DNA of 64,000 nucleotides from Demequina sediminis. Its GTDB lineage: Bacteria > Actinomycetota > Actinomycetes > Actinomycetales > Demequinaceae. The notes below the pieces were generated by a model that had not been told where the DNA came from, searched no databases, and saw nothing but the letters and a program-made list of their open reading frames with translations. Both the position numbers and the translations under genes were made by a program. Positions within the stretch are counted from its first letter, which is position 1. Every line of letters begins with the position of its first letter. The DNA lies in the NCBI RefSeq assembly GCF_030296675.1, contig NZ_AP027736.1, positions 2,294,001-2,358,000 of the forward strand, written 5' to 3'. This document shows positions 44,232 through 54,806 of the stretch, in pieces.

Positions 44232-45101
44232 CTAGAGCGCGATGCCCATCGCGAGGAGGAGCCCGTAGGCGAGCCCCACGCCGCTGATGCCGCGGAACAT
44301 CACGCCGAAGTTCGCGCCCGACGCCCCCATGCGCATCCCGAGCGCGATGATCACGGCGGGCAGCGCGACCATCGTGGCGAGCAGCGCCCACGGGTGAGCG
44401 AAGGCCACCACGACGGCGAGTCCGATCGGCAGGGTCACGGACGCCGCGAAGAGCTGGCGCGCGCGCACCTCGCCCACCTTGACGGCGAGCGTGCGCTTGC
44501 CGGCGAGGGCGTCCGTCGCGAGGTCGCGGATGTTGTTGACCAGCAGGAGCGAGACGGCGTAGAGCCCCACGCCCGCCGATGCCGCCGCAGCCCACCACGT
44601 CACCGTGCCGGCCTGTGTGAGCATCGTTCCCAGGGTCGCGACCGGTCCGAAGAAGATGAAGACGCTCACCTCTCCCCAGCCGTCGTATCCGTAGGGCCGG
44701 GACGAGCCCGTGTAGGTCCACGCGGCCACGATCGCGACCGCACCCACCGCAAGGAGCCACCACGGTCCCGCGACCACGACGAGCGCCAGGCCCAGCACCG
44801 CTCCGACCGCGAACGAGAGGTACGCGGCGCGCTTGACCGAGGACGGCAGCGCCTTGCCCGACGCGACCAGCCGCTCGGGGCCGATCCTGTCGATGTCGGT
44901 GCCGCGCACCCCGTCCGAGTAGTCGTTGGCGTAGTTCGAGCCCACCTGGAGGGCGAGCGCGACGCCGAGCGCGAGGACCGCGGGCAGCAGGCGGAAGCCG
45001 CCGATCGCGATGGCTGACGCCGTTCCCACGATCACGGGCACTGCCGCGGTCCACAGCGTGCGTGGGCGGGCGCCCGCGATCCAGTCGGCGGTGGTGGTCA
45101 T
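44232..45101 (-). CDS. menA: 1,4-dihydroxy-2-naphthoate polyprenyltransferase
   Basis: UbiA-family membrane enzyme of 289 residues that attaches the isoprenoid chain in menaquinone synthesis. The first Asp-rich motif lies in NYANDYSDGVRGTDIDRIGP and the second in NNIRDLATDALAGKRTLAV. It begins TADWIAGARPRTLWTA, a typical MenA N-terminus. It overlaps menE by four bases. Confidence 0.93.
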   Translation of the reverse strand: MTTTADWIAGARPRTLWTAAVPVIVGTASAIAIGGFRLLPAVLALGVALALQVGSNYANDYSDGVRGTDIDRIGPERLVASGKALPSSVKRAAYLSFAVGAVLGLALVVVAGPWWLLAVGAVAIVAAWTYTGSSRPYGYDGWGEVSVFIFFGPVATLGTMLTQAGTVTWWAAAASAGVGLYAVSLLLVNNIRDLATDALAGKRTLAVKVGEVRARQLFAASVTLPIGLAVVVAFAHPWALLATMVALPAVIIALGMRMGASGANFGVMFRGISGVGLAYGLLLAMGIAL

Positions 45102-46129
45102 CGATCCTCCTGTTGCGCCAGCCTCCGGGCGGCGGGCCGGTCCATCTTCCCACCCGGGGTGCGGGGCAGGCGCGCGACCCGGATGATGCTCCGCGGCCTC
45201 TCGTAGCGCTCCAGGGTGTCGAGGGCTGCGGCCAGTGCGTCCGCGTCGATGTCGCCCTCGACTACCGCGACCACGCGCTCGCCCCAGTCGGGGTCGGGCA
45301 CACCGACCACGGCCGCCGCCGCGGCTCCCGCGCGCTCGATCGCGAGCTCGACGCGCTGCGGATGGACCTTGACGCCGCCGGTGTTGATGACGTGGTCGGC
45401 GCGGCCGAGCACGCGAAGCCGTCCGCCGGACAGTTCGCCCAGGTCGCTCGTGACGAACCAGCGGGTGCCGTCGCGCTCCCGAAAGTCGGAGGCGTCGCCG
45501 TCAGCGTAGCCGAGCGCCAGGGTGGGCCCCGACAGCCAGATGCGCCCGTCGGCGTCGACCCGAACCCCGACGCCGTCGAGCGGAATGCCGTCGTAGACGC
45601 AGCCGCCCGTGGTCTCGGACATGCCGTAGGTGGTCACGACGTTCGCGGGGGCGTCCGGCTCGGTCAGGGCGGCGCCGCCCACCAGGACGTTGTCGAAGGT
45701 GGCGAGTGCTGCGCGCCCCTCGGGATCCGAGAGGAGGCGCCTGAGCTGGGTGGGCACGAGCGAGACTCGGCGCGGGCCGGAGTGGGGCATTGCGGCGGCG
45801 GCGCTCGCGAATGCGGATGCCGTGAAGGGGCCCGCTGGCATGGTCGCTAGTGCGGTGCCCGCGAGGATCGCGCGGGCGATGACCATCGCGCCGCCGATCC
45901 GCGTGGGAGGGAGTGCGAGGAGCCACGACGCGGTCGCCGCAGGGTCTGAGTCGCCCGCCAGTCGGGCGGCGGTGAGTGCGGCCGATGCACGGATCGCGGC
46001 CGCGCTCACGAGCACGTCGCGTGGGGCTCCGGTCGAACCCGACGTGGGGACGATGATTCCCTCGGACCGACCCTCGCGGGCCTCGGTCAGGGCGCGATGC
46101 GGGTCCCGGTCGAGGCGCGCGTAGCTCAC
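45098..46129 (-). CDS. menE: o-Succinylbenzoate-CoA ligase (MenE)
   Basis: ANL-superfamily ligase of 343 residues, short as is usual for actinobacterial MenE. The P-loop is PTSGSTGAPRDV, the A5 motif VTTYGMSETTGGCVYDG, and A7/A8 regions are WFVTSDLGEL and VLGRADHVINTGGVKV. The catalytic Lys is in PRTPGGKMDRPAARRL. It makes OSB-CoA for menaquinone synthesis and is co-translated with menA. Downstream naphthoate synthase (MenB) is not in the window. Confidence 0.92.
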   Translation of the reverse strand: MSYARLDRDPHRALTEAREGRSEGIIVPTSGSTGAPRDVLVSAAAIRASAALTAARLAGDSDPAATASWLLALPPTRIGGAMVIARAILAGTALATMPAGPFTASAFASAAAAMPHSGPRRVSLVPTQLRRLLSDPEGRAALATFDNVLVGGAALTEPDAPANVVTTYGMSETTGGCVYDGIPLDGVGVRVDADGRIWLSGPTLALGYADGDASDFRERDGTRWFVTSDLGELSGGRLRVLGRADHVINTGGVKVHPQRVELAIERAGAAAAAVVGVPDPDWGERVVAVVEGDIDADALAAALDTLERYERPRSIIRVARLPRTPGGKMDRPAARRLAQQEDR

Positions 46130-46589
46130 CGCTCCAGCCTAGGCGGTGCCACGCGTGGCAGTGTCGTGCCGCGGCGCACTCATGCGGCTTGTGGTGGTGC
46201 TTGGGGTGGGTGGAGGTCGAGGGCTCGTTTGCCTCCCAGGATGGGGGTGCGGGTGGGGTCGACCTGTCGCGCGTCAGACTTAGTGGCAGGGCTGTTAGTT
46301 GAGTCCTGAACGGAGAGTCAGTCATGGGAAGACCCCCGCAGATCCCCGCGGAGAAGAAGACCAGGATCGTCCTGGCAGTGCTGGCCGGCGAGTTGTCGAT
46401 TGCTGAGGCGGCCCGTAAGGAGAAGGTCTCGGAGCAGTCGATCGGCCGCTGGAAGGCCGACTTCCTCGAGGCCGGCAAGAGCGCCCTCACATCGGGCCGC
46501 TCGGGTCCGTCAACACGCGAGCAGCAGCTTGAGGCTGAGGTCACGGAGCTGACGCAAGCGCTGGGTGAGGCGGCGGTCGAGATCCGGGT

Positions 46590-47755
<1,166 letters not shown>

Positions 47756-49006
47756 TCAGGAGGCCAGGGTACCGGGCGCAGTTTTCCGCTGGGTTACTAC
47801 GTCCAGAACTTCGAGCCATGACTTGATCGCGGCATCCTCCGACAGGTGAGAGCGCCAGTACGCGGCACCTGCCAAGGCGGCGGCATCCAGTGCGTCCGAG
47901 TCCTCGAGGTACTCCAATGCCGCGTCGAGCAGGCCGTGAGGATCGCCGGACGGAGTGATCCGGCCAGCCTGCGACTCCCTGAGGATGCCTGCAACGATTC
48001 CCTCGGGATCCACCGCGGCGAGCACTGGCCGCTCCGCTGCGAAGTACGACGTCAACTTGGACGGCGCCGCCATCTCCTTGACCCCGGGGAGCTCATTCAC
48101 CAGCAGGACGTCCGCTGCCGCCAGCGCGTCGGGGAACAACTCATCCGATAGCGGGTCGATGAATCGCAGGGTGGGTGCGCCGTCCGCGAGCGACTCGAGC
48201 TCGGCGCGCTCGGCGCCGTCGCCCAACAGAATGAACTGGACATCGTCGCCGCGTTGGTGGGCGAGGCGCGCGGCCTCGACCACAGTCGTGAGGCCCTGCT
48301 TGCGACCCATGTTGCCGCTGTGGAGGACGATGCGCGCCGCCGGGTCCCACCCAAGCCTTGCCCGTGCATCGTCCCGGCGCCGGGGCGAGGGCGACACGTG
48401 CGACCAATTGCGGATCACGAAGGTGCGATCGGGATCGGCGCCCAGGTCGCGGATCATGCGCTCGCGCATGGCCGGATGGATGGCGACGACCGCGTCGGCG
48501 TGCTTCAAGAGCCACCGCTCGACCGTCTTGGCGATGCGGACAGCGATGCTCGAGCCCTCGCCGGTCTCCATCATTCCGTGGGTGTAGAGGTCCTGTACCC
48601 ACACCGCGTGGGGGATGCGCCGTGGGAATCGCAGACGCACCGCACAGAGCGCAGATGCGAACAGCGCCGGGGAGACCAGGATCGCGGCGTCGGTGCGGCC
48701 CCAGGGCGAGTTCATCTGGTGCAACCCGAAATGAAGCTCCGAGAGCAGCCGCTTGAGGCCGCGCGGCGGGTTCGGGATCCAGTGGGCAACGCGGCGCAGA
48801 TCAACCCCCTGGTCCTCGGACCGCGCGTACAGACCGGGGTACTCTGCATACCGCGACCACTGGGGGTAGTGGGGGAAGCCGGTCACGGCCGTCACCCCGC
48901 TGTTCTCCACCAATCGGCGTGCGAGAGCGGTGGTGTACGGGGCGTTGCCGGTGGGCTCGGGCGAGTAGTTCAGTGCGAGGAGAGTCACATTGCGCCCGGA
49001 TGCCAC
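47756..49006 (-). CDS. WcaI-like GT4 glycosyltransferase
   Basis: GT-B glycosyltransferase of 416 residues. It begins VTLLALNYSPEPTGNAPYTT and contains AVWVQDLYTHGMMETGE, HSGNMGRKQGLTTVVEAA and APSKLTSYFAAERPVLA, typical of colanic-acid WcaI/WbuB-type enzymes that transfer fucose or related sugars. The neighbouring gmd fragment supports a deoxyhexose polysaccharide. It lies between IS elements but appears complete. Confidence 0.87.
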   Translation of the reverse strand: MASGRNVTLLALNYSPEPTGNAPYTTALARRLVENSGVTAVTGFPHYPQWSRYAEYPGLYARSEDQGVDLRRVAHWIPNPPRGLKRLLSELHFGLHQMNSPWGRTDAAILVSPALFASALCAVRLRFPRRIPHAVWVQDLYTHGMMETGEGSSIAVRIAKTVERWLLKHADAVVAIHPAMRERMIRDLGADPDRTFVIRNWSHVSPSPRRRDDARARLGWDPAARIVLHSGNMGRKQGLTTVVEAARLAHQRGDDVQFILLGDGAERAELESLADGAPTLRFIDPLSDELFPDALAAADVLLVNELPGVKEMAAPSKLTSYFAAERPVLAAVDPEGIVAGILRESQAGRITPSGDPHGLLDAALEYLEDSDALDAAALAGAAYWRSHLSEDAAIKSWLEVLDVVTQRKTAPGTLAS

Positions 49007-49371
49007 GCCGCTACTCTACCGATGTAAATGAGCACGTCGTACTAAAATTTAGCGCTCGAGGTCGGTGCGCGATGCCATCCTCCGTGCGCCGCTGGGTGGC
49101 CTCGGCACAATGTGTAGGTCCCCGCATATTATTCGTGTACGAACACCCGGCCCATTGACAGGACAAACCGGGGCGGCCAGGCTGGCATTACGGGGGCGAC
49201 GGTCTTGAATCTCCACTCACGCGCGTCTCGCGCCTGTCCACAGTGTGCTGAGTCCACCTCCCGACTTATTCGCAAGGATCTGAAGTCGTCAGGTTCTGTG
49301 CTGAGACGCTTGGCGCTCCTCGTCATGCTGGACAACTCCGCGCTGATCCTTTGGCACCGCGTCAACCACTG
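49007..49371. other. Intergenic gap, lower GC, no convincing gene
   Basis: A 365-base stretch between the WcaI-like gene and the first IS remnant, visibly richer in A/T than its surroundings (for example TACTAAAATTTAG near 49040). Short ORFs on both strands have no recognisable domain or ribosome-binding site. It may hold the promoter of the glycosyltransferase gene and remnants of deleted polysaccharide genes. Confidence 0.6.
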
Positions 49372-49691
49372 TGAAGTTGACCCCGTTTCCCGGACAGGTA
49401 GTTGGTTGGTCATGCGGCCAGCGCGAGCTGGTGGCGTTCGTACTCTAGCGGGCTGAGGTAGCCCAGGGCGCTGTGGCGTCGGCGGGCGTTGTACCAGCCG
49501 TCGATCCAGGTGTAGGAGCCTCGCCGGGCATCCTCGATGGTCGCGAAGACGTGCCGGTGGTAGTACTCGTTTTTGAACACCGACCAGAACGACTCGGCCG
49601 GGGCGTTATCCCAACACACGCCGGTGCGGCCCATCGATCGCAGCAGTCCGAGTTCCTTGGCGGCAGCGGCGATCTGTGCGCTGGTGTATTG

Positions 49692-51142
49692 ACCAGGTTC
49701 AACCGGTCGATGCAACACCGGCTTGTGTGAGCAAGACTAGTTGCTCGTTGAAGGCTTCGGCTGGGGTCTTCCAACCGAGGGTCTTTCGGGGTCTGGTGTT
49801 GAGTGCGTGGGCGACGGCGGCGAGCTCGTCGGCGGACCAGCGGGATAGGTCGGTGCCCTTGGGGAAGTACTGGCGCAGCAGCCCGTTGGTGTTCTCGTTC
49901 GTGCCGCGCTGCCACGGCGACTGCGGGTCGGCGAAGAACACCGGAATGCCGGTGGCGACCTTGAACTGGGCGTGCGCGGACATCTCCTTGCCACGATCCC
50001 AGGTCAGCGACCGTGCCAGCTCGGTCGGCAGCGTCGACATGGTGTTCGTCAGTGCCTTCGCCATCGTGAGTGCGCCGTAGCCGGCCAGCGCCGGTCCGTT
50101 CTTCGGTGTCTCCTTGTGCCGGTAGCCCTCCTCACGGGGAAGGTGCACGAGCATTGTGAAGCGTGTCGTGCGGTCCACGACGGTGCCGATCGCGGACCGC
50201 TCAAGCCCGATGAGGAGGTCGCCTTCCCAGTGGCCGGGCACGGCCCGGTCGTCGGCCTCGGCGGGGCGTTCGCTGATCAGCGTCTCGGGGGTGACGTGGG
50301 CCCACGTCTTGCGCCTTGAGCGCTCACGTGGCATTCGCAGCGCGCGCCCCGTCCGCAGGCACCACACCAGCTCACGCTTGAGCGCACCCCGTCCCTCGAT
50401 GAACAGCGACTGGTAGATCGCTTCGTGGCTGATACGCATGGACTCATCATCGGGGAAGTCGATCGGCAGCCGGTTCGAGATCTGCTCAGGGCTCCACGCC
50501 TGCGTCCACGCCCGGTCCTTGCGGTGCGGCTTGCCCCGCCCGGTGAAGCGCGGTGGTGTCGGGCCGGGCACGATCGTGCCGTCCGCCAAGCAGATCTGCC
50601 CCGTCAGGCGCTCCTCGACGTAGGCCCGCAATCGAGGGTTGGCGACGAGCTTGGCGACCTTCGGCCGCTTGGCGGCCATATCGGCCTTCCACTGCGCCAC
50701 CGACGCCCGATAGCCACTCGAGTTGGAGCGGGTGGCCGCGTTGCGGCGCAACTCCCGCGACACGGTACCTGGGTCGCGTCCGATGACGCGGGCAATCTCG
50801 CGTACACCCCGGCCCTGAACGTGCAGCAGCGCGATCTCCTCGCGTTCAGCGAACGACAGATACCTGCCCAAATGCTGCTGCTTGATGTCGAATGGCGGCA
50901 TGCCGCCAGCCTTGTGGAACCACCGCGCGCCTACCGCCTGCGCCACGCCGACGACCGCCGCGGCTTCCTCCGCGAGCAGACCCTTCGCGATCTGCTCCCA
51001 GAACGCGACCTCGACGTGACGTTGGAACTTCGGATGCCCCGGCGACCTGAGCTTCGGCCTGATCGCGCGATCCGCATTCTGCTGACGACGTGCCATCACA
51101 CACCTCTAGATCGAGGTGTTGCGACGACCAGTTGAATCCGCC
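49692..51142 (-). mobile_element. IS30-family insertion sequence, complete
   Basis: A 1451-base element with one transposase gene. Terminal inverted repeats of about 28 bases include GGTTCAACCGGTCGATGCAA on the left and TTGCGACGACCAGTTGAATC on the right. Flanking 3-base target duplications TTG (49689-49691 and 51143-51145) fit the IS30 family. It interrupts the IS3-family orfB. A related but diverged copy ends at 183. Confidence 0.9.
49699..51099 (-). CDS. IS30-family transposase
   Basis: DDE transposase of 466 residues. It has an N-terminal helix-turn-helix and a second HTH (LSFAEREEIALLHVQGRGVR, then EIARVIGRDPGTVSREL). The catalytic core shows HWEGDLLIG (Asp), LTWDRGKEM (Asp) and the Glu of QRGTNENTNGLLRQYFP. 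No frameshift is visible, so it may be active. Confidence 0.92.
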   Translation of the reverse strand: MMARRQQNADRAIRPKLRSPGHPKFQRHVEVAFWEQIAKGLLAEEAAAVVGVAQAVGARWFHKAGGMPPFDIKQQHLGRYLSFAEREEIALLHVQGRGVREIARVIGRDPGTVSRELRRNAATRSNSSGYRASVAQWKADMAAKRPKVAKLVANPRLRAYVEERLTGQICLADGTIVPGPTPPRFTGRGKPHRKDRAWTQAWSPEQISNRLPIDFPDDESMRISHEAIYQSLFIEGRGALKRELVWCLRTGRALRMPRERSRRKTWAHVTPETLISERPAEADDRAVPGHWEGDLLIGLERSAIGTVVDRTTRFTMLVHLPREEGYRHKETPKNGPALAGYGALTMAKALTNTMSTLPTELARSLTWDRGKEMSAHAQFKVATGIPVFFADPQSPWQRGTNENTNGLLRQYFPKGTDLSRWSADELAAVAHALNTRPRKTLGWKTPAEAFNEQLVLLTQAGVASTG

Positions 51143-51732
51143 TTGGACGCCGCGGTCGGCGTGGAAGACGACCTTGCCGGCCAGGTCGCCGCGCAGGGCC
51201 ACGGCCTGGCGCAGCGCGGCCTCGACCACGTCGGTGTGCAGCGAGTCGGCGACGGCCCGACCCAGGACCCTGCGGGTGTGTCCATCGCGCACGACGCACA
51301 GGTACGCCCAGCCCTCACCGGTGCGCAGATACGTGATGTCGGACAGCCACACGCAGTCACGTGCGCCGGTGTCGAAAGCGCGCTCGACAAGGTCAGGCAC
51401 GGGGAACGGGTCGGCACCACGCACCGTGGTCGGCGGATGCCACGTGCGCGGGCTGATCCCTGCGATACCAGCGTCTTTCATCAACGACGCGACCTTCTTG
51501 CGTGACACCGCCACACCCTCGTCGCGCAGGTCCGCCCGGATGCGCGGGGCCCCATAGGTGCCAGCCGACGCATCGTGGAACGCGCGGATCTGAGCCGTGA
51601 GATCGGCATCGCGTTGCTCGCGCGCGGAGGGCCCTGCGGCCTGCCTGGCCCGCCACTCGTAGTAGCGGCGACGGTCCACGCCAAGCAGGTCGCACATGCG
51701 GGTGACCGGGTAGTTGGCCTTCTCCGCCTCGA

Positions 51733-52032
51733 TCAGCGCGAACCGTTCCTCCGGTCGTGCTTCGAGGCGAAGAAGGCCGCCGCTTTTCCCAAGAACTCGT
51801 TATCCATCCGCAGCTCGGCAACCTCGCGCCTGAGCCGATCGAGCTCGGCCCGCTCGTCGACATCCAACGGCCGCTCACCCCCGCCCGACCGTGCCCGCTC
51901 GGCCGCGACCCAGCGCCCCAACAAGGCCTCACCCACGCCGATCTCACGCGCCACCGCGACGATCGTGCGCCCGGTATCGATCACCAGCCGCGCAGCCCCA
52001 CGCCGATACTCCGGCGTATACGGGCTCTTCAC
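51733..52032 (-). CDS. IS3-family transposase OrfA (IS-A)
   Basis: A 99-residue protein with an N-terminal HTH (PYTPEYRRGAARLVIDTGRT) and a zipper helix (ELDRLRREVAELRMDNEFL) ending AAAFFASKHD, where -1 slippage into OrfB would occur. GTG start at 52032, with the ISL3 stop at 52029-52031 inside the same bases; its own upstream control region is gone. Confidence 0.82.
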   Translation of the reverse strand: MKSPYTPEYRRGAARLVIDTGRTIVAVAREIGVGEALLGRWVAAERARSGGGERPLDVDERAELDRLRREVAELRMDNEFLGKAAAFFASKHDRRNGSR

Positions 52033-53220
52033 AGATGAGGCTGTAGGAGTGGTCTGAAGCCGCCGGCCTCGAGGAGTGAGCGGGCGATGTAGTGGGTGAG
52101 ATTCCGAAAGCCCAGGGCCGAGCCGCGCAGGTGCTCGAGGCGTCCATTGATCGCCTCCGTCGGTCCGTTGGATGTGCCGGGGCGGTCGAAGTACGCGAGG
52201 ACGTCGGACTTGCGGTTGTTCAGGGTGCGGCCGAGTTGTCGCAGCTCGACCAGTGCGGCAGGGACGCCGGTGCGTAGCGACTCGATCAGCGGCGTGAAGT
52301 CGGCGCGCGCAGTAGCCCGGTCGGGGTTGCGGTAGTTGGTGATGAGGCGCTGGTAGACGCCCCAGGTGACCTCGACCTCAGCGTGGTCGTCGGCGTCGAA
52401 GAGGGCGTCGAGCCGATCCCACTGGCGTTCGGTGAGGAACTCGAGCCCTGTGTGCAGGACCCGGCGGGACATGTAGAGCGGGTCGCCCGCGTGACCGCGA
52501 TGTCCATGGATGGCCTGTTGGATGCGGCGTCGGCACTGGTCGAGGGCGTCGCCGGCGAGACGCACGACATGGAACGGGTCCATCACGGCCGTCGCGGCAG
52601 GCAACTCTTCGGCTGCGGCGGTCTTGAAGCCCGCGAAGCCGTCCATCGCGATCGTTTCGATTCCGTCGGCCCAAGCCTTGGACCGTTCCGATAGCCATGT
52701 TTTGAACACGGCCTTGGACCTGCCAGGGATCATGTCGAGCAGGCGGGCCGGGCCGACCCTGTCACGCACCGGGGTGAGGTCGATGATGACGGTGACGTAC
52801 TCGTCGCCGAAACGGGTGTGCCGCCACACATGCTCGTCGACTCCGATCACGGCGATGCCGTCGAAGCGGGTCGGGTCGTTGATCAGCTGGCGGTGTCCTT
52901 CGGTCAGGACCGCGTCGTTCGCGGTGTTCCACGCGACCCCGAGCCCCGCCGCGATCCGCGACACGCTGAGGTGGTCCACGACGAGTGCGCGTAGTGCCCA
53001 CGCGAGTCCACCCCGCGAGATCTTCGCCCGTGGATCGGCCGCAGCGCGAAGGTCATCGAGCCAGAACCGACCACACGGCTCGCACCGGTATCGGCGCACC
53101 CGGACCAGCAGCGTCGTGGGCCGGCACCCGAAGGGCTCGTGAGCGAGGAAGCGCGACTGCGTACCCAGCGAGCGAGCACGATCACCGCACCCGTGGCAGA
53201 CATCGTCGATCACAGCGACG
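52029..53220 (-). pseudogene. ISL3-family transposase, 5'-truncated by IS3 element
   Basis: The reading begins VAVIDDVCHGCGDRARSLG, with the zinc-ribbon Cys pairs (CHGCG and CEPCG), and continues through the DDE_Tnp_ISL3 domain (AVIGVDEHVWRHTRFGDEY, ETIAMDGFAGFKTAA, VMDPFHVVRLAGDALDQCRR, PTEAINGRLEHLRGSALG) to a stop at 52029. Upstream of 53220 the open frame runs into the left end of the next IS3 element, which supplies a false start at 53273. The true N-terminus and left terminus are lost, so it is not autonomous. Confidence 0.8.
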
Positions 53221-53271
53221 TGTTGCGCCCCGGGTTCGGTGGAGGCTCTCAAGCCATGGAGGATGAGAGTC

Positions 53272-53592
53272 ATGTCAGCACCGAGGAAGTACCCCGCCGA
53301 GCTGCGTGAGCGGGCCACGAGGATGGCCGTCGAGCTTCGTCAGGACCCGGCGACGAAGATGGGCGCGATCGCGCGTGTGGCCGATCAGCTCGGCATGCAC
53401 CGGGAGACGTTGCGAGGCTGGGTCCGCCAAGTGGAGATCGACGGCGGCGTCCGGCCGGGCACCACGACCTCCGAGGCGGAGCGCATCGCCAGCCTCGAGC
53501 AAGAAGTCCGTGAGCTGCGGCGCGCGAACCACATCTTGAAGACCTCGGCGGCTTTCTTCGCGGCGGAGCTCGACCGCCCCACCAGCAGGTAG
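53272..53592 (+). CDS. IS3-family transposase OrfA (IS-B)
   Basis: A 106-residue DNA-binding protein: MSAPRKYPAELRERATRMAV, HTH at DQLGMHRETLRGWVRQ, then a coiled helix (ASLEQEVRELRRANHILKT) ending FFAAELDRP, the standard frameshift zone before OrfB. Confidence 0.87.
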   Translation: MSAPRKYPAELRERATRMAVELRQDPATKMGAIARVADQLGMHRETLRGWVRQVEIDGGVRPGTTTSEAERIASLEQEVRELRRANHILKTSAAFFAAELDRPTSR

Positions 53593-53621
53593 TCGCCTAC
53601 GTCGACGCCCATCGCCACGAC

Positions 53622-54566
53622 GTGGTCGATGGGCGCGAGGTCGGGGTCGAGCCGATCTGCACGGTCCTGTCTGAGGCCGGCGTGCAGATCGCCCCGAGCG
53701 GCTACTACGCAGCGAAGATCCGGCCCCCGTCGGCGCGTGCCGTGCGCGACGCGGAGCTGATCGTCGACATCCGCCACGCCCACAAGGCGAACCTCGGCGT
53801 GTACGGCGCGCGCAAGATCCATGCCGAGCTCAACCGGGAGGGCATAGCGGTCGCGCGGTGCACGGTCGAACGTCTCATGCGTGCCGACGGGCTTCGAGGG
53901 ATCACGCGCGAGAAGTCGCGCAAGACCACGTTCGGCGACGGCGCTGAGACCGATCGGCCTGCCGATCTCGTCGAGCGCCAGTTCACGGCTGACGGGCCGA
54001 ACCAGCTGTGGGTCGCGGACCTGACGTACGTGCGCACCCACGCCGGCTGGACGTACGTCGCGTTCGTCCTGGACGTCTTCAGCAGGATGATCGTGGGCTG
54101 GCAAGTGTCGACGTCACTACGTACCGACCTGGCCCTCGACGCTCTTGAGATGGGCCTATGGACGCGCCAGCGGGCCGGTCAGGACGTGTCCGGTTTGATC
54201 CATCACAGCGACCGAGGAGTTCAATATCGAGCGATTCGCTACAGCGAGCGCCTGGCGGAAGCTGAGGCTGTCGCATCGGTTGGTAGCAGGGGTGATAGTT
54301 ACGACAATGCCATGGCCGAGGCGTTGAACTCGCTGTTCAAAGCCGAGTGCATCCGCAACCCCGTGATGCGTCCCAAGGGCGGTTGGAAGTCCGTCACGGA
54401 CGTCGAGATCGCCACCGCCGAGTACGTCGACTGGTTCAACCACCGACGCCTCCATGGCGAAATCGGGATGGTCTCACCCGTCGAGCTCGAGGCCCTCCAC
54501 TGGGCCACCGTCCGATCCGACCACTACTCTGAAGCACCCGTCCCCGTCGGGGCCGGTTCCAACTAA
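53622..54566 (+). CDS. IS3-family transposase OrfB (IS-B)
   Basis: DDE transposase subunit of about 314 residues (plus N-terminal residues if made by -1 frameshift from OrfA). HTH_21 region VYGARKIHAELNREGIAVAR, DDE core at QLWVADLTYVRTHAGW, LIHHSDRGVQYRA and the Glu of NAMAEALNSLFKAE. It ends with the usual NHRRLHGEIGMVSPVELE. It appears intact. Confidence 0.9.
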   Translation: MVDGREVGVEPICTVLSEAGVQIAPSGYYAAKIRPPSARAVRDAELIVDIRHAHKANLGVYGARKIHAELNREGIAVARCTVERLMRADGLRGITREKSRKTTFGDGAETDRPADLVERQFTADGPNQLWVADLTYVRTHAGWTYVAFVLDVFSRMIVGWQVSTSLRTDLALDALEMGLWTRQRAGQDVSGLIHHSDRGVQYRAIRYSERLAEAEAVASVGSRGDSYDNAMAEALNSLFKAECIRNPVMRPKGGWKSVTDVEIATAEYVDWFNHRRLHGEIGMVSPVELEALHWATVRSDHYSEAPVPVGAGSN

Positions 54567-54806
54567 CCGGGCCTCCACGAAACCCGGGGCGCAACAAGGC
54601 GGCAGCACGGCGCAGGACCTCGTTCTCCTGCTCGAGGAGCCGGATCCGCTTCTTGGCTTCGCGCAGCTCCTTGCGCTCATCCTCGGTCACGCCGGGACGC
54701 CGGCCGTCCTCGATGTCGGCCTTCTTCATCCAGTTCAGCAGCGAGCCTTCGGAGATGCCGAAGTCCTTCGCGATCTGGCTCAGCGGTGCCTGGGCGCGGC
54801 GGGCCA

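Larger units (their letters stand above)
49410..51772 (-). pseudogene. IS3-family transposase OrfB split by IS30
   Basis: The N-terminal part (about 51143-51772) encodes MCDLLGVDRRRYYEWRARQ through KVVFHADRGVQ. The C-terminal part (49410-49691) resumes with YTSAQIAAAAKELGLLRSMG and ends LALAA. Joining the two at the CAA duplication restores the DDE core (DCVWLSDITYLR, HADRGVQYTS, and the Glu of AESFWSVFKNEYY). The gene is dead as it stands but would be restored by precise IS30 excision. Confidence 0.88.
49372..52032 (-). mobile_element. IS3-family element (IS-A), interrupted by IS30 and truncated
   Basis: An IS3-family element on the minus strand. Its 3' terminus is the TGAAGTTGACCCCG end at 49372. 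Its orfA start codon, at 52032, abuts and slightly overlaps the ISL3 remnant, and its left terminus is missing. The IS30 element (49692-51142) splits its orfB, leaving 3-base duplications TTG at 49689-49691 and 51143-51145. Confidence 0.82.
53221..54596 (+). mobile_element. IS3-family insertion sequence (IS-B), complete
   Basis: A 1376-base element with 27-base inverted repeats: the left begins TGTTGCGCCCCGGGTT at 53221 and the right ends AACCCGGGGCGCAACA at 54596 (few mismatches inside). It contains orfA and orfB in the -1 arrangement. Flanks ACG and AGG are not an exact duplication. It joins an ISL3 remnant on the left to an IS3 orfA remnant on the right, so it probably inserted with, or later underwent, a rearrangement. 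Confidence 0.87.

Noticed and set aside
46130-46264. Short minus-strand reading DPTRTPILGGKRALDLHPP between menE and IS-D
   Set aside because: Might be the end of a lost protein gene, but it is too short and not recognised, so it is not annotated.
49129-49456. Small overlapping ORFs in the gap beside the IS cluster
   Set aside because: No domain, no ribosome-binding site, and they run into the IS3 terminus; more likely non-coding remnants.
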